A stretch of DNA of 64,000 bases from Varibaculum cambriense DSM 15806 (GTDB lineage Bacteria > Actinomycetota > Actinomycetes > Actinomycetales > Actinomycetaceae): contig NZ_ATUF01000002.1 in assembly GCF_000420065.1 (NCBI RefSeq), forward strand, positions 620,001 through 684,000, read 5' to 3'. Position 1 is the first letter of the stretch. The number at the start of each line of letters is the position of its first letter. Under the pieces are notes generated by a model. The model searched no databases. It was not told where the DNA came from and was given only the letters and a program-made list of their open reading frames with translations. Positions 34,832 through 43,805 of the stretch are shown in pieces. The translations under genes and the position numbers were made by a program.

Positions 34832-36081
34832 GCTGTCTCCTTCGCGGATACTATAATCGGAATTTCCCCGCGCACTGTAGTTGGCCCGCCGGTCGGGGAA
34901 ATCACCCGCAAAGTTCCTCCGAAGGCTTCCAGTCGCGCCTGCAAACCGGCCAAGCCATGCCCCGGGTTAATACTTGCCCCGCCGGCTCCATTATCGGTAA
35001 TTGAAACCACCAGGGAAGAACCTGCCACCACCAATACTGAAACCTCGGCTTGGGGTGCATATTTTGCCACGTTCGTGAGGGACTCACATACCAGGTAGTA
35101 GGCAGCAGCGGCAGCTCCGGGCGGCAGCTTGGGCAGCTCAAAGGGCATCCGGACATCCACTTTCACAGGGGATTCAGCGCAAACGTCGCGTACTGCCTCG
35201 GCCAGTCCCTTATCGGAAAGCACTTTCGGGTGTACCCCGGCTACCGTTCGCCGCAGCGCCGCTAAAGCTTGGTCATTGGCGTCTTGCGCTTCCCGCAGAA
35301 GACCTAAAATCTGTGGTATCTGCGCGCAGGTATCGGACTCGCCGTTACTTTCCCCCTCCGGGCAGTCCTTAAAAGATTCCGAGGAGGCCAGCATTTCCAG
35401 GTTTAGTTCCGCCTCGCCCACTTTCATCGAGGCTGCCACCAGGTATTGTTGGGCACCATCATGCAGATCCCGTTCAATACGGCGACGTTCAATCTCGAAG
35501 GCATCAACTATTTCCCGGCGAGAGCGATGCAACTGGACAATTTCCTCCGCACTTAACGGACCGGTAGTGGCAATAGTAAAAATTAACCGCGCATAGATTC
35601 CACCGGCTAATGCAAACAGCAGCCATAGCAGGATCAACACCAGATATATCCGCTGGTCACTAAAGCTTCTCAAACCCAGGAGATAGGTAAGTGCCATAAT
35701 CAATAAATTGAGTAACGGCAAAGAGGCAATCAGATTTGCTAATAGGCAAAACAGGAAAATCGGGATGGAACGGGAATTTATGTATTCCGTAGTACTTCGA
35801 TCATCTCTTTCTAGAATCGCTTCCCCGCCGGGAACCTGCCAAAAATGCCAGATAGCAGCATCTTGCCGCCCCAGCATGGCGCTAGCGCGGTAACGCACCG
35901 CTGCCGTGTAGTGGGAAAGTACCGCCCGCGAGCGTCGGAACAGCACCAGCATTGCCCCCACGTGTACCACCAGTGAAAATAGCTCAATCGCTAGGAAGGG
36001 AATCCCCAGCCGGAGGCTGGAACGTACCAGGGAGCTTCGGTGGTAAGTTACCCCGCGAAAATAGGGATCAGTTCGCTGCAT
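34828..36081 (-). CDS. membrane sensor histidine kinase, NarL-type (HisKA_3)
   Basis: The 417-residue protein has about four transmembrane segments in the first 170 residues (LGIPFLAIELFSLVVHVGAMLVLF, IPIFLFCLLANLIASLPLLNLLIM, and two more around YLVLILLWLLFALAGGIY), then the HisKA_3 box ERRRIERDLHDGAQQYLVAAS with the phospho-His in HDGAQQ, and a HATPase domain with ESLTNVAKYAPQ (N box) and ITDNGAGGASINPGHGLAGLQARLEAFGG. There is almost no extracellular sensor loop, a design seen in kinases that sense within the membrane or through a partner transporter. Confidence 0.94.
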   Translation of the reverse strand: MQRTDPYFRGVTYHRSSLVRSSLRLGIPFLAIELFSLVVHVGAMLVLFRRSRAVLSHYTAAVRYRASAMLGRQDAAIWHFWQVPGGEAILERDDRSTTEYINSRSIPIFLFCLLANLIASLPLLNLLIMALTYLLGLRSFSDQRIYLVLILLWLLFALAGGIYARLIFTIATTGPLSAEEIVQLHRSRREIVDAFEIERRRIERDLHDGAQQYLVAASMKVGEAELNLEMLASSESFKDCPEGESNGESDTCAQIPQILGLLREAQDANDQALAALRRTVAGVHPKVLSDKGLAEAVRDVCAESPVKVDVRMPFELPKLPPGAAAAAYYLVCESLTNVAKYAPQAEVSVLVVAGSSLVVSITDNGAGGASINPGHGLAGLQARLEAFGGTLRVISPTGGPTTVRGEIPIIVSAKETA

Positions 36082-36127
36082 ACCTATATTTTAGGAGGAC
36101 GCTCCCGGTAAAGAACACCGCCCGCTA

Positions 36128-36166
36128 ACTACCTTTAGGGTAGTGCCAGCTCTACCTTAAAAGTAG
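36128..36166. promoter_or_regulatory. two tandem inverted repeats, candidate response-regulator sites
   Basis: Site 1: ACTACC-TTTAG-GGTAGT (36128-36144). Site 2: CTAC-CTTAAAA-GTAG (36152-36166). Both share CTACCTT...GTAGT and their centres are 23 bp apart, about two helical turns. They resemble the TACC...GGTA heptamer pairs bound by NarL-type regulators and lie between the kinase gene (start 36081) and the ABC operon. Confidence 0.5.
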
Positions 36167-36172
36167 TTTGTA

Positions 36173-36192
36173 CCCGCTGTTAGCACAGCGGG
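36173..36192 (+). promoter_or_regulatory. hairpin in the leader of the ABC operon
   Basis: CCCGCTG (36173-36179) pairs with CAGCGGG (36186-36192), loop TTAGCA, 20 nt before the ATG at 36213. It could influence translation or be part of a binding site; nothing beyond its presence is shown. Confidence 0.4.
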
Positions 36193-36212
36193 AAAGGCGT
36201 CAAGATAGGAGT

Positions 36213-36920
36213 ATGTTGATTCAAACCCAGGGGCTCACCAAGATTTACGGCTCGCACACGGTGCTGGCCGATATTGATTTAACTATTGGCGAGGGTGAGC
36301 AGGTGGCGATTACCGGCCCGACTCAAGCGGGAAAAACTACCCTCCTGTATCTACTCAGCGGGATTGTACGGCCCTCTTCCGGGACGGTGATCTTAGATGG
36401 CCGGGATTTATCAGAAATGTCGCGCCGTCAGTTGCAGGCACTGCGCCGCGAACGTTTCGGTTTTATTTTCCAATCCGAACAGCTCCTTCCCGAACTGCAA
36501 GTACTAGAAAATGTGGCTTTACCACTACTGTTACAAGGATTCGGACGCGTAGAAGCAAAACAGCGCGCCTTAAAAGAGCTACAACGACTGGGGCTCGAAG
36601 ATATTAGTCGGCAAATGACTGCCGGACTCAGCCCAGCTTTGGCCGCGCGGATAGCGATCGCCCGGGCTTTAGCGACCCGCCCCCGGGTGATTTTTGCTGA
36701 TCAGCCGACGGCGCTACTAGATCCTGTCTCTGGCCAAGAAGCGATGCAGGCGTTATCGCTGGCAGCAGCGCGCACCCACGCCACCCTTTTGGTTTCTACC
36801 GTAAATCCGCAGGTAGCGGCGTGGTGCCAGCGAACTATCACCCTGCGAGACGGATTGATTGCCCAAGACACTCGGCGCGAATCTGCCTCAGAAACCGTAT
36901 TCCAGGTCGAGGACGCATAA
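36213..36920 (+). CDS. ABC transporter ATP-binding protein with degenerate catalytic motifs
   Basis: A 235-residue MacB/LolD-type ATP-binding subunit. ATG at 36213 follows ATAGGAG; an upstream GTG-type start at 36168 would add 15 residues without a ribosome binding site. Walker A is intact (GPTQAGKT, about 35-42) and the Q-loop Gln is present (IFQSEQ, about 87). The signature is LSPAL instead of LSGGQ (about 139-143). The catalytic Glu after Walker B is Gln (VIFADQPT, Gln about 164; codon CAG). The H-loop reads STVN instead of THD (about 196-198). It should bind ATP but hydrolyse poorly. It is paired by position with the 542-residue permease. Confidence 0.9.
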   Translation: MLIQTQGLTKIYGSHTVLADIDLTIGEGEQVAITGPTQAGKTTLLYLLSGIVRPSSGTVILDGRDLSEMSRRQLQALRRERFGFIFQSEQLLPELQVLENVALPLLLQGFGRVEAKQRALKELQRLGLEDISRQMTAGLSPALAARIAIARALATRPRVIFADQPTALLDPVSGQEAMQALSLAAARTHATLLVSTVNPQVAAWCQRTITLRDGLIAQDTRRESASETVFQVEDA

Positions 36921-38549
36921 ATGACTCTGGGACGAATTATTATCTGCTGGCGAGGGCGAGACTTTAAGGATCGCCCCGCGCAAGCGGCCTCGATATTATC
37001 GGCCGCCCTCACCTGCTACTGCTTGCTAGCCGTACTAGGCGGAATTAACGCTTTTCTGGTCAGGCGTTTATGGATATTACCTCAGGGGGCAGATACTTTG
37101 GGGCGCGCCCTCGCCGCCCTACCCAGCCATGCCCGTAGCTATGAGCACGAGGCCGTGTCTGTCATCTATATTTCGTTATTTGTTTTCGCCACTCTGCTGA
37201 TCACCTTTCCCCTGATTGCCCTGTGGTGGAACCGTCTGGAGCTAGATGAGCAGCGTTTAGGGGATGCGCTGATCAGTTTGTATCGCTTGGGAGCGAGCAC
37301 CATAACTCGTTTTTTCTTTACCTGCTACTCGATTTATAGCTATATTTTTGCGGGGTTTGTGCTGGGTGCTGCAGTTTACGCGCTCTCTTTGCCACTCCTT
37401 GAAAATATCCAGATTCTCGGTATTAATCCCACCGCCAAAGACCTGCTCCCCCCTTGGTGGATTCTGCTCCTGTCCCTGGTGGTGCTCTTGCTAATCCCAA
37501 TCTGGAAAATCACTTTGCTGCTGCGCCAACAGCAGGGAATTCCCGCGGAAGCCCGCCGCCGCTTCAATATTTCTTTTATTTCCTCCTGGTTTAAAGGTTC
37601 TACCCGTAACAGCGCTATTTTCTGGTTAATCGTGCTGGCAATACCGATTCTGCTAGTTGGAATGGTGATCGCCGGATTATCGGCACTAGCCTTAGCGCCC
37701 ATCATGATGTTGGCTTTTCTTTGGGTGCTGGTGTTTTGGCTGCCTGCCAAAGTGCTGACCTTGATTTGTTGGCCCTTAACTTTTAGTCGCTACCCCGCAG
37801 TACTTTTGGCTGCCCGCGCGATCCGCGCGCATGCCTCCCGAATTTGGACAGCATTGGCACCGGTGCTTTCTCTGGTCGCCACCTACCTGTTGTCGCTATT
37901 CTTCCTGGCGGTAGCCGATAGCTACACGGATTCTTTGCGACTTGAAACCGACTCTACCGGCATAGATGGTGAATATCAGGAAACTTTGCATCTGCATTAC
38001 TTATTGCTGCGCCTAGTGCAGCAGGACGTAAAAACCGGGTGGCTGTTAACTGCGGCCATAGTCGCACTCACTACTGCTTTCTCCCTAGCTACCACGGTGA
38101 TGGCTTCCAATCGCCGCGAACAAGCACAAACCAATCTGCTATTAAAGCTCGGATGCCCACCGGCAGTTATCTGGAGGGCGCGGATGTGGGAAATCATCAT
38201 CGTTTACGCGTTTGGATTCTTACTACTAGCCGGATGCGCATTCCTTCTGCTTATCACGACCAGCTCTACGACCGTTTCGCCTCCGATAAACATTTGGGAA
38301 GTAATCGCTTCGGCAATAGCCCCTCTCACCTGGATGATAATCGGGGTTTTGGGTCTGCAAGCCCTAGTGTTTATGACGCTCACCCGAGTGCAAAACACCG
38401 AGATAATTCCGCATTTTGAACGCCAGCAGTTAAAGTCTAAGCAGCAGGTACGGCACTACCATCCGGCTGCTTTATCCAATGAAACTTCAAGAGCTTCTGA
38501 AATCTCTAGCGAAATCGCAGCAAATTTTTTGCCAGAAAACGAAAGGTAA
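36921..38549 (+). CDS. polytopic membrane protein, FtsX-like permease of the degenerate ABC pair
   Basis: The 542-residue protein starts directly after the ATPase stop (TAA then ATG). It has about ten hydrophobic segments and only short loops outside, without the large extracellular domain of MacB or BceB. The C-terminal part (TAAIVALTTAFSLATTVMASNRREQAQTNLLLKLGCPPAVIWRARMWEIIIVYAFGFLL, two or more blocks) has the FtsX-type pattern of a helix, a basic loop with LLKLGCPPAVIW, and a helix pair. The C-terminal 50 residues are hydrophilic. I assign the family with moderate confidence. Confidence 0.75.
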   Translation: MTLGRIIICWRGRDFKDRPAQAASILSAALTCYCLLAVLGGINAFLVRRLWILPQGADTLGRALAALPSHARSYEHEAVSVIYISLFVFATLLITFPLIALWWNRLELDEQRLGDALISLYRLGASTITRFFFTCYSIYSYIFAGFVLGAAVYALSLPLLENIQILGINPTAKDLLPPWWILLLSLVVLLLIPIWKITLLLRQQQGIPAEARRRFNISFISSWFKGSTRNSAIFWLIVLAIPILLVGMVIAGLSALALAPIMMLAFLWVLVFWLPAKVLTLICWPLTFSRYPAVLLAARAIRAHASRIWTALAPVLSLVATYLLSLFFLAVADSYTDSLRLETDSTGIDGEYQETLHLHYLLLRLVQQDVKTGWLLTAAIVALTTAFSLATTVMASNRREQAQTNLLLKLGCPPAVIWRARMWEIIIVYAFGFLLLAGCAFLLLITTSSTTVSPPINIWEVIASAIAPLTWMIIGVLGLQALVFMTLTRVQNTEIIPHFERQQLKSKQQVRHYHPAALSNETSRASEISSEIAANFLPENER

Positions 38550-38553
38550 ACCG

Positions 38554-39768
38554 GTGAATAATAACCAGCTCTATCAGCCCGGAGTTCCCGAGGAGTTCCA
38601 TCGCTACCAAAAGCCGCGCCATGCCATGCCGCCTGCTCCCGCCAGTCCCCCTCCGGGAATGCCGGCAGTTAAACCTCAAGATCAGCAGGTACCTGAAAAG
38701 GCTTTCCCAGCCCGCCAATCCGGCAACCTCCTTCCCGGGCACGCCGGTGTTCCCCAAGCGGCAAGCCCGGTTTTCTCCCAACCGCAACCAAGTGCGCAGC
38801 CACTACCGGCGGTAGCTAACCCCCAACCACCGCTAACCTCCCCACTGCCAAATGCCCCCACCCAGATGCCGCAGCCGGCGCCATCAGCACCCTCGGCAGC
38901 TACGCAACTACCAGCAACCCCGATAACTAATTCCCGAACAGATCCCACGCAGTCGCAACGCGGCCGCGCCGATACCTCGGCTTTACCTGAAAAACCCAGC
39001 ACTGCAGTCCCGCAGCCGCAAACTAGCGCTGCTCCTAGCAGTTCCAGCACCACGCAAGGATCCCCGGTAGTTAGCCTCAATAATGTTTATAAAATCTATC
39101 GGCAGGGCGAAACCGAGGTGCGCGCCCTCGATGGCATTGATCTGCAAATCTATTTCGGACAGTTTACTGCGATTGTGGGGCCTTCGGGATCCGGTAAATC
39201 TACGCTGCTGCATTGCCTAGCCGGCCTAGACAGTGTCACCCAAGGAACGGTGACGGTCGCCGGCAAAGACCTCGCGAAAATGAACGACAAAACCCTCACT
39301 CAGTTCCGCCGTGACCACATTGGGTTCGTTTTCCAATCCTTCAATCTGATGCCCACCCTGACTGCCTTGGAAAATATCCGGCTGCCCCAATTGCTAGCGG
39401 GCAAAAAAACCTCTCCCAACTGGGAAAACCAGATTATTGAAATCTTGGATCTCAAAGATCGACTAACCCATAAGCCTTCCGAACTCTCTGGGGGGCAGCA
39501 GCAACGGGTGGCGGTCGCCCGCGCCCTGATTACTAAACCTGCCCTGCTAGTAGCGGATGAACCCACTGGAAACCTGGATTCGGCCTCCTCTAAGGAAGTC
39601 CTGAAGCTGCTACGCAACGCCGCCAGTGAACTAGGTCAGTCGGTGGTGATGGTTACCCACGATCCGGATGCGGCGGCGGTTGCTGATCGGGTATTGATCG
39701 TCAAAGACGGCAAAATCACTCAAGAACTTTCTCACCCCACTCGCGGGCAACTTTCTCAGGTGATCTAA
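38554..39768 (+). CDS. ABC transporter ATP-binding protein with Pro/Gln-rich N-terminal tail
   Basis: The 404-residue product (GTG at 38554, 4 nt after the preceding stop) has about 165 low-complexity residues rich in Pro, Ala, Gln and Ser, then a canonical MacB/LolD-type ATPase: [10 protein letters not shown]-loop [35 protein letters not shown] and MVTHD. An upstream ATG at 38479 is in frame but would overlap the permease gene by 71 nt and has no ribosome binding site. A tail of this length in front of an ABC domain is unusual. It is paired with the following permease. Confidence 0.9.
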   Translation: MNNNQLYQPGVPEEFHRYQKPRHAMPPAPASPPPGMPAVKPQDQQVPEKAFPARQSGNLLPGHAGVPQAASPVFSQPQPSAQPLPAVANPQPPLTSPLPNAPTQMPQPAPSAPSAATQLPATPITNSRTDPTQSQRGRADTSALPEKPSTAVPQPQTSAAPSSSSTTQGSPVVSLNNVYKIYRQGETEVRALDGIDLQIYFGQFTAIVGPSGSGKSTLLHCLAGLDSVTQGTVTVAGKDLAKMNDKTLTQFRRDHIGFVFQSFNLMPTLTALENIRLPQLLAGKKTSPNWENQIIEILDLKDRLTHKPSELSGGQQQRVAVARALITKPALLVADEPTGNLDSASSKEVLKLLRNAASELGQSVVMVTHDPDAAAVADRVLIVKDGKITQELSHPTRGQLSQVI

Positions 39769-42588
39769 ATGCGTTTCCTAACTAAAGCCAATCTGAAAGC
39801 CCATGCCCGGCAATATATTGCTACTGCCTGCGCTATTATCATCTGCTGTATTTTTATATGCATCGCCAGCTCCTTCGGCTCCGTCATGGCATGGACTATG
39901 GGGGCGGGCGAAACCCAATTGATGAAAAACACCCAGGTGGTAGTTACCTACGGGGAGTTTGACGAAAACTCTCAAGCGGCCGTAAACGGGACCGTCGCTG
40001 TTGAAAAGTTCAAAGCGGATCCGCTAGCGGGAATCATCGCTGACCGTGCCGGGATTCGCCAAGCAAATGGCACCGACCTGGAATTACAGCCGGTTTATCA
40101 GACCCGGGTCGGAGCTACCATCGGGAAAAAGTCCATACAGGTACAAGGGATAGGACTGTTTTCGCCCCAGTTCTACCGTCCTCCCCTTAGCGAAGGTAAA
40201 GCACCTACCGGCAAAAATCAGATTGCCCTAGCCGCGAGCTATTTAGAGAAAACCGGAGTCTGGGTGGGAGACACAATCGAAATTCAGGTTCCTCCCCCTG
40301 ACGATGAAGAGGATGCGCAGCCCACCACCCAAAAAGCTACGGTCAGCGGGATTGTACGCCGGGATGCTTCCATGTATATCGGTCAGGTTCCCGACGTGTA
40401 CCTCTCCCCTGAACTGGGTAAACGTTTAGCGAAAGCCACCGGGACGGGAGTTAGCCAGATTTTGGTGCATACTCAGCAGGATCCGGCGGCGCTCACCCGA
40501 AAATTGGGGCAATATCTAAATGATAAACAGCTGCTCAGCAAAGATTTAGCGGTAGTTACCGTAACCCAAAAACAAAGCGAAACCACTGCCGGCAAGGCAG
40601 AACAAATCGCCTTACAGGCGGTCGCCTTATTTTTCCCGCTACTAGCGGTGCTGGTTTGTATCGGGATTGTTTCTGTTACTTTCCAGGTGGTGCTAGCTAG
40701 GAGGCGGCGAGAAACCGCACTGCTGCGTTGCGTAGGCGCTACCGTCGCGCAGGTTCGGCGAGCGGCGTTCTTAGAATGCCTACTGGTAGGGATAATTTCC
40801 GCGGCAATCGGGACTCTGATCGGGTGGCTGGGGTCAATCGCCCTGGTCTACGGCACCGGCATGATCGGTTCTCTCTCGCAAACCCTAGAGGTAACCGGGA
40901 TTTTCCCGGTGATATTATCTCTGTTCACTGGGATCCTGGTGCCGCTAATTGGGGCTTTACGCCCCACCTTTGGACTCGGGAAGATCCGCCCGATCGCCGC
41001 TCTTAATACCCAGGAGCTGAATAAGAAGGGCAAACCCAAGCAGCATATTTTCCACTGGATTCTAACCGCATTCCTGGCTGTGGCCGGGGGCGGAATGTGG
41101 GTTTTGGCCTGGAAGAATCGCGGTAGCGAGGACGGGCCGGAACAGGCGATGGCGCTGGGAGCCTCCATTGCGGGCGCGCTAATCATCATGTGCGCAGCCT
41201 TAATGATTTGTCGTTTCTTACTACCGTCATTCACCGCCCTATTTACCCGCCCGTTTTCTCGCCGCTCCGCGACCGCTAAACTCGCTGGTGAAAACGTGAA
41301 AAGGGATCCGCATCGCACGGGAGCCACCGCTACCGCCCTGGTACTGGGGGTCACTTTAATGGCCACCATCTTGATTGGTACTGCCTCGGTACAAAAGACA
41401 GTGGATGACGAGATTAACCGGCGTTTCTCGGTTGATTTTTCCCTGGTATCTGCCAACCCGAACATCCCTTTGCCCGAGAACGAAATAAAGAAAGCTTCCC
41501 AGGTTGAGGGAGTTAGCGATATCGGAGAAATCCCCGGAATAGTTACCCAATCCCTTACCGACCTGCACGGAGAGGCAATCACCCTGGAAAAGCTAACGGG
41601 CGTTACCTCCGAGCGCAACCCGAACGCTACTCCCTCGCCAGAAGACAGCGAAGCCACTGGTGAAGTCACTATCGAGGCATCCATTGAGCCTGCTCCCGGC
41701 AACGATAAGAATGCGGCAGACCCGGCCCCACCGGCCTCGTCAATCGTAGTAGTTACCCTGCCCAAGAACGCAGATTCCCTAACTCGCCAAAAAATTAAAG
41801 AACCCCGGCGCGGAGAAATGTGGCTGGTAGGAGAGGTAGAAGCTCCGGTATCAGAGCCAGTTAATCTCAATTTCAAAACGGGCAAGAAACTGACCGTCAA
41901 GGCGAAAGCCCTGCCGGAAACTGCCAGCGGTTTCCCGGTTGATTACAGCGTCATCTACGGGGTACTTTCCCGAGCAGACTTTGCGGAGGCGGTCGCCTCC
42001 GGAGCAAAATCTCAAAGCCACGGGGTAATCGCAAAGTTCGATTTGTCGCGGGGCGCCAGCGGCACGATCCAGACAGTTCAAGACTTCACTAACCAGTTTT
42101 GGGAGTTAGAATCGGCAAGCTTTGAAAGCGCCGCGATGGTCTCATCCATCGTCACCATGGTTTTACGAGTGATGATGTCGATCCTGCTGTGCCTACTGGG
42201 GATTTCTGCGATCGTCGCCTTGGTAGGGGTAGCCAACACTCTCAGCTTGTCGGTAGTTGATCGCGCCCAGGAGAATGCGCTGCTGCGCGCAGTTGGCGCC
42301 ACTCGCACCCAAATAAGGCGGATGCTGATTATCGAGGGCACCCTGATCGGACTGGGAGCCCTGGTGGTAGGCGTGGCGTTGTCGGCGCTGTTCTCGTGGT
42401 TCGTGATGCAATGTATGCCGTTTGCCGGTCTAATCTCGCAAAAGAATATCGAATTAGAAATCCCTTGGCTGTGGGTGGGGCTAGTGGTGCTGGTAACCGA
42501 GCTCTTCTGTTTCTTAGCATCGGTGCTACCCGGTAGGCGTGCCGCCAAGGCCAGCCCTATCGAGGCCTTAAATACCGCTGACCAGTAG
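39769..42588 (+). CDS. FtsX/MacB-like ABC transporter permease
   Basis: The 939-residue protein starts directly after the ATPase stop. A first transmembrane helix (about 12-38) is followed by an extracytoplasmic MacB-PCD-like domain, then three helices around residues 285-410 with the FtsX motif FQVVLARRRRETALLRCVGATVAQVRR, a second membrane segment near 430-490, a second extracytoplasmic region and a final FtsX block (NTLSLSVVDRAQENALLRAVGATRTQIRRM) with three helices. This duplicated FtsX arrangement is typical of Gram-positive lipid, peptide or antibiotic-resistance exporters. Substrate unknown. Confidence 0.92.
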   Translation: MRFLTKANLKAHARQYIATACAIIICCIFICIASSFGSVMAWTMGAGETQLMKNTQVVVTYGEFDENSQAAVNGTVAVEKFKADPLAGIIADRAGIRQANGTDLELQPVYQTRVGATIGKKSIQVQGIGLFSPQFYRPPLSEGKAPTGKNQIALAASYLEKTGVWVGDTIEIQVPPPDDEEDAQPTTQKATVSGIVRRDASMYIGQVPDVYLSPELGKRLAKATGTGVSQILVHTQQDPAALTRKLGQYLNDKQLLSKDLAVVTVTQKQSETTAGKAEQIALQAVALFFPLLAVLVCIGIVSVTFQVVLARRRRETALLRCVGATVAQVRRAAFLECLLVGIISAAIGTLIGWLGSIALVYGTGMIGSLSQTLEVTGIFPVILSLFTGILVPLIGALRPTFGLGKIRPIAALNTQELNKKGKPKQHIFHWILTAFLAVAGGGMWVLAWKNRGSEDGPEQAMALGASIAGALIIMCAALMICRFLLPSFTALFTRPFSRRSATAKLAGENVKRDPHRTGATATALVLGVTLMATILIGTASVQKTVDDEINRRFSVDFSLVSANPNIPLPENEIKKASQVEGVSDIGEIPGIVTQSLTDLHGEAITLEKLTGVTSERNPNATPSPEDSEATGEVTIEASIEPAPGNDKNAADPAPPASSIVVVTLPKNADSLTRQKIKEPRRGEMWLVGEVEAPVSEPVNLNFKTGKKLTVKAKALPETASGFPVDYSVIYGVLSRADFAEAVASGAKSQSHGVIAKFDLSRGASGTIQTVQDFTNQFWELESASFESAAMVSSIVTMVLRVMMSILLCLLGISAIVALVGVANTLSLSVVDRAQENALLRAVGATRTQIRRMLIIEGTLIGLGALVVGVALSALFSWFVMQCMPFAGLISQKNIELEIPWLWVGLVVLVTELFCFLASVLPGRRAAKASPIEALNTADQ

Positions 42589-42799
42589 ATTTTAGTTAAA
42601 GGTACCGTACCGATACTGAGCTGGTAGCAAAGTTGGGGCGCGGGAGTAGGTGCAGCTCTGAGCAAAGAAGGCTCGCATCTTCTCCTGCGCCCTCCTGGCA
42701 GCTGGGAAACCTTACGCCCTAACGTTACTAGACAACGCCAAGCCCCCTGCCAGCGCGCCCTCAGCTTGAGCTGCTAGATTTGAGCTAATAGGAGGAAAT

Positions 42800-43681
42800 A
42801 TGGCTGGAAAACGTTTTGGAAATGGTGTGAAAACCGCACTGCTACTGGGAATCATGTGGGCGATTCTGCTGGGGATTGGATACTTGATTGCCTATGGCAC
42901 TAACAATTCTGCGTTCCTATGGATTTTCGCGGCGATTGGACTGGCCTCCACCTTTTATAGTTATTGGAACTCGGACAAGTTAGCGATCCGGGCTATGGGT
43001 GCCTATCCGCTAGATCCGGGGCAATATCCCCAGATTGTCAAGATTGTCACCGAGCTATCCGAGACTGCCGGGCAACCGATGCCCCGCCTCTATATTGCCC
43101 CCACCGCCACCCCGAACGCTTTTGCCACCGGCCGGAATCCCTCCCACGCTGCCGTTTGCTGCACCGAAGGAATCTTGCAGTTGCTAAATGAACGGGAACT
43201 GCGCGGAGTACTCTCCCACGAATTAATGCACGTATACAACCGCGATATTTTAACCTCCTCAGTTGCGGCTGCTATCGGAGGCTTGATTACTTCCGCCGCC
43301 CAAATGATGTTCTTTTTTGGAGGAGGACGCCGCGACGAGGAAAGCTCGGGACCCCTGGGAGCTATCGGGGCTTTGCTGATGCTATTGCTCGCCCCGCTTG
43401 CTGCTTCTTTAACCCAGCTAGCGATTTCTCGCACCCGCGAGTTTGATGCGGATCAAACCGGCGCGGAACTCTCCCGCGACCCCTTAGCGCTAGCCAGCGC
43501 GTTGAAGAAACTTGAGGCAGGAACTACTGCCCGTCCTCTGGCGAAAAACCCACAAACCGAGAAAGTCGGGTTCATGATGATCGCGAACCCCTTTAAGGCG
43601 GGCGGAGTGCAGCAACTATTTTCAACTCACCCCCCAATGGATCAGCGGATTCGCCGCCTAGAGGAAATGGCGGGGTACTAG
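42800..43681 (+). CDS. htpX: M48 zinc metalloprotease HtpX
   Basis: Membrane protease for quality control of membrane proteins. The 293-residue protein has two N-terminal transmembrane helices (about 12-50), the zinc site HELMH (about 140-144), a further hydrophobic pair around 155-210 and the third ligand in SRTREFDADQTGAEL. The final STHPPMDQRIRRLEEM is the family C-terminus. TAGGAGGAAAT precedes the ATG. It is monocistronic, convergent with the ferredoxin reductase. Confidence 0.96.
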   Translation: MAGKRFGNGVKTALLLGIMWAILLGIGYLIAYGTNNSAFLWIFAAIGLASTFYSYWNSDKLAIRAMGAYPLDPGQYPQIVKIVTELSETAGQPMPRLYIAPTATPNAFATGRNPSHAAVCCTEGILQLLNERELRGVLSHELMHVYNRDILTSSVAAAIGGLITSAAQMMFFFGGGRRDEESSGPLGAIGALLMLLLAPLAASLTQLAISRTREFDADQTGAELSRDPLALASALKKLEAGTTARPLAKNPQTEKVGFMMIANPFKAGGVQQLFSTHPPMDQRIRRLEEMAGY

Positions 43682-43805
43682 CTCCAGGAATAGCTCCGGG
43701 TAGTTAGACAACCTGCCTGGCTGAGGCCATAGCAATATTTGCCGCAGCTAATCGCTACCTGCAGCACCAGCAGTTGCCCCTACTGCACCCGGCGCGGTAG
43801 TACGA

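Noticed and set aside
38479-38553. Longer start of the second ABC ATPase gene
   Set aside because: It overlaps the preceding permease by 71 nt and has no ribosome binding site, whereas GTG 38554 begins 4 nt after that stop.
40848-41900. 350-codon minus-strand frame opposite the FtsX permease
   Set aside because: Antisense to a well-supported permease; composition is a mirror of the plus-strand gene and no motif is recognisable.
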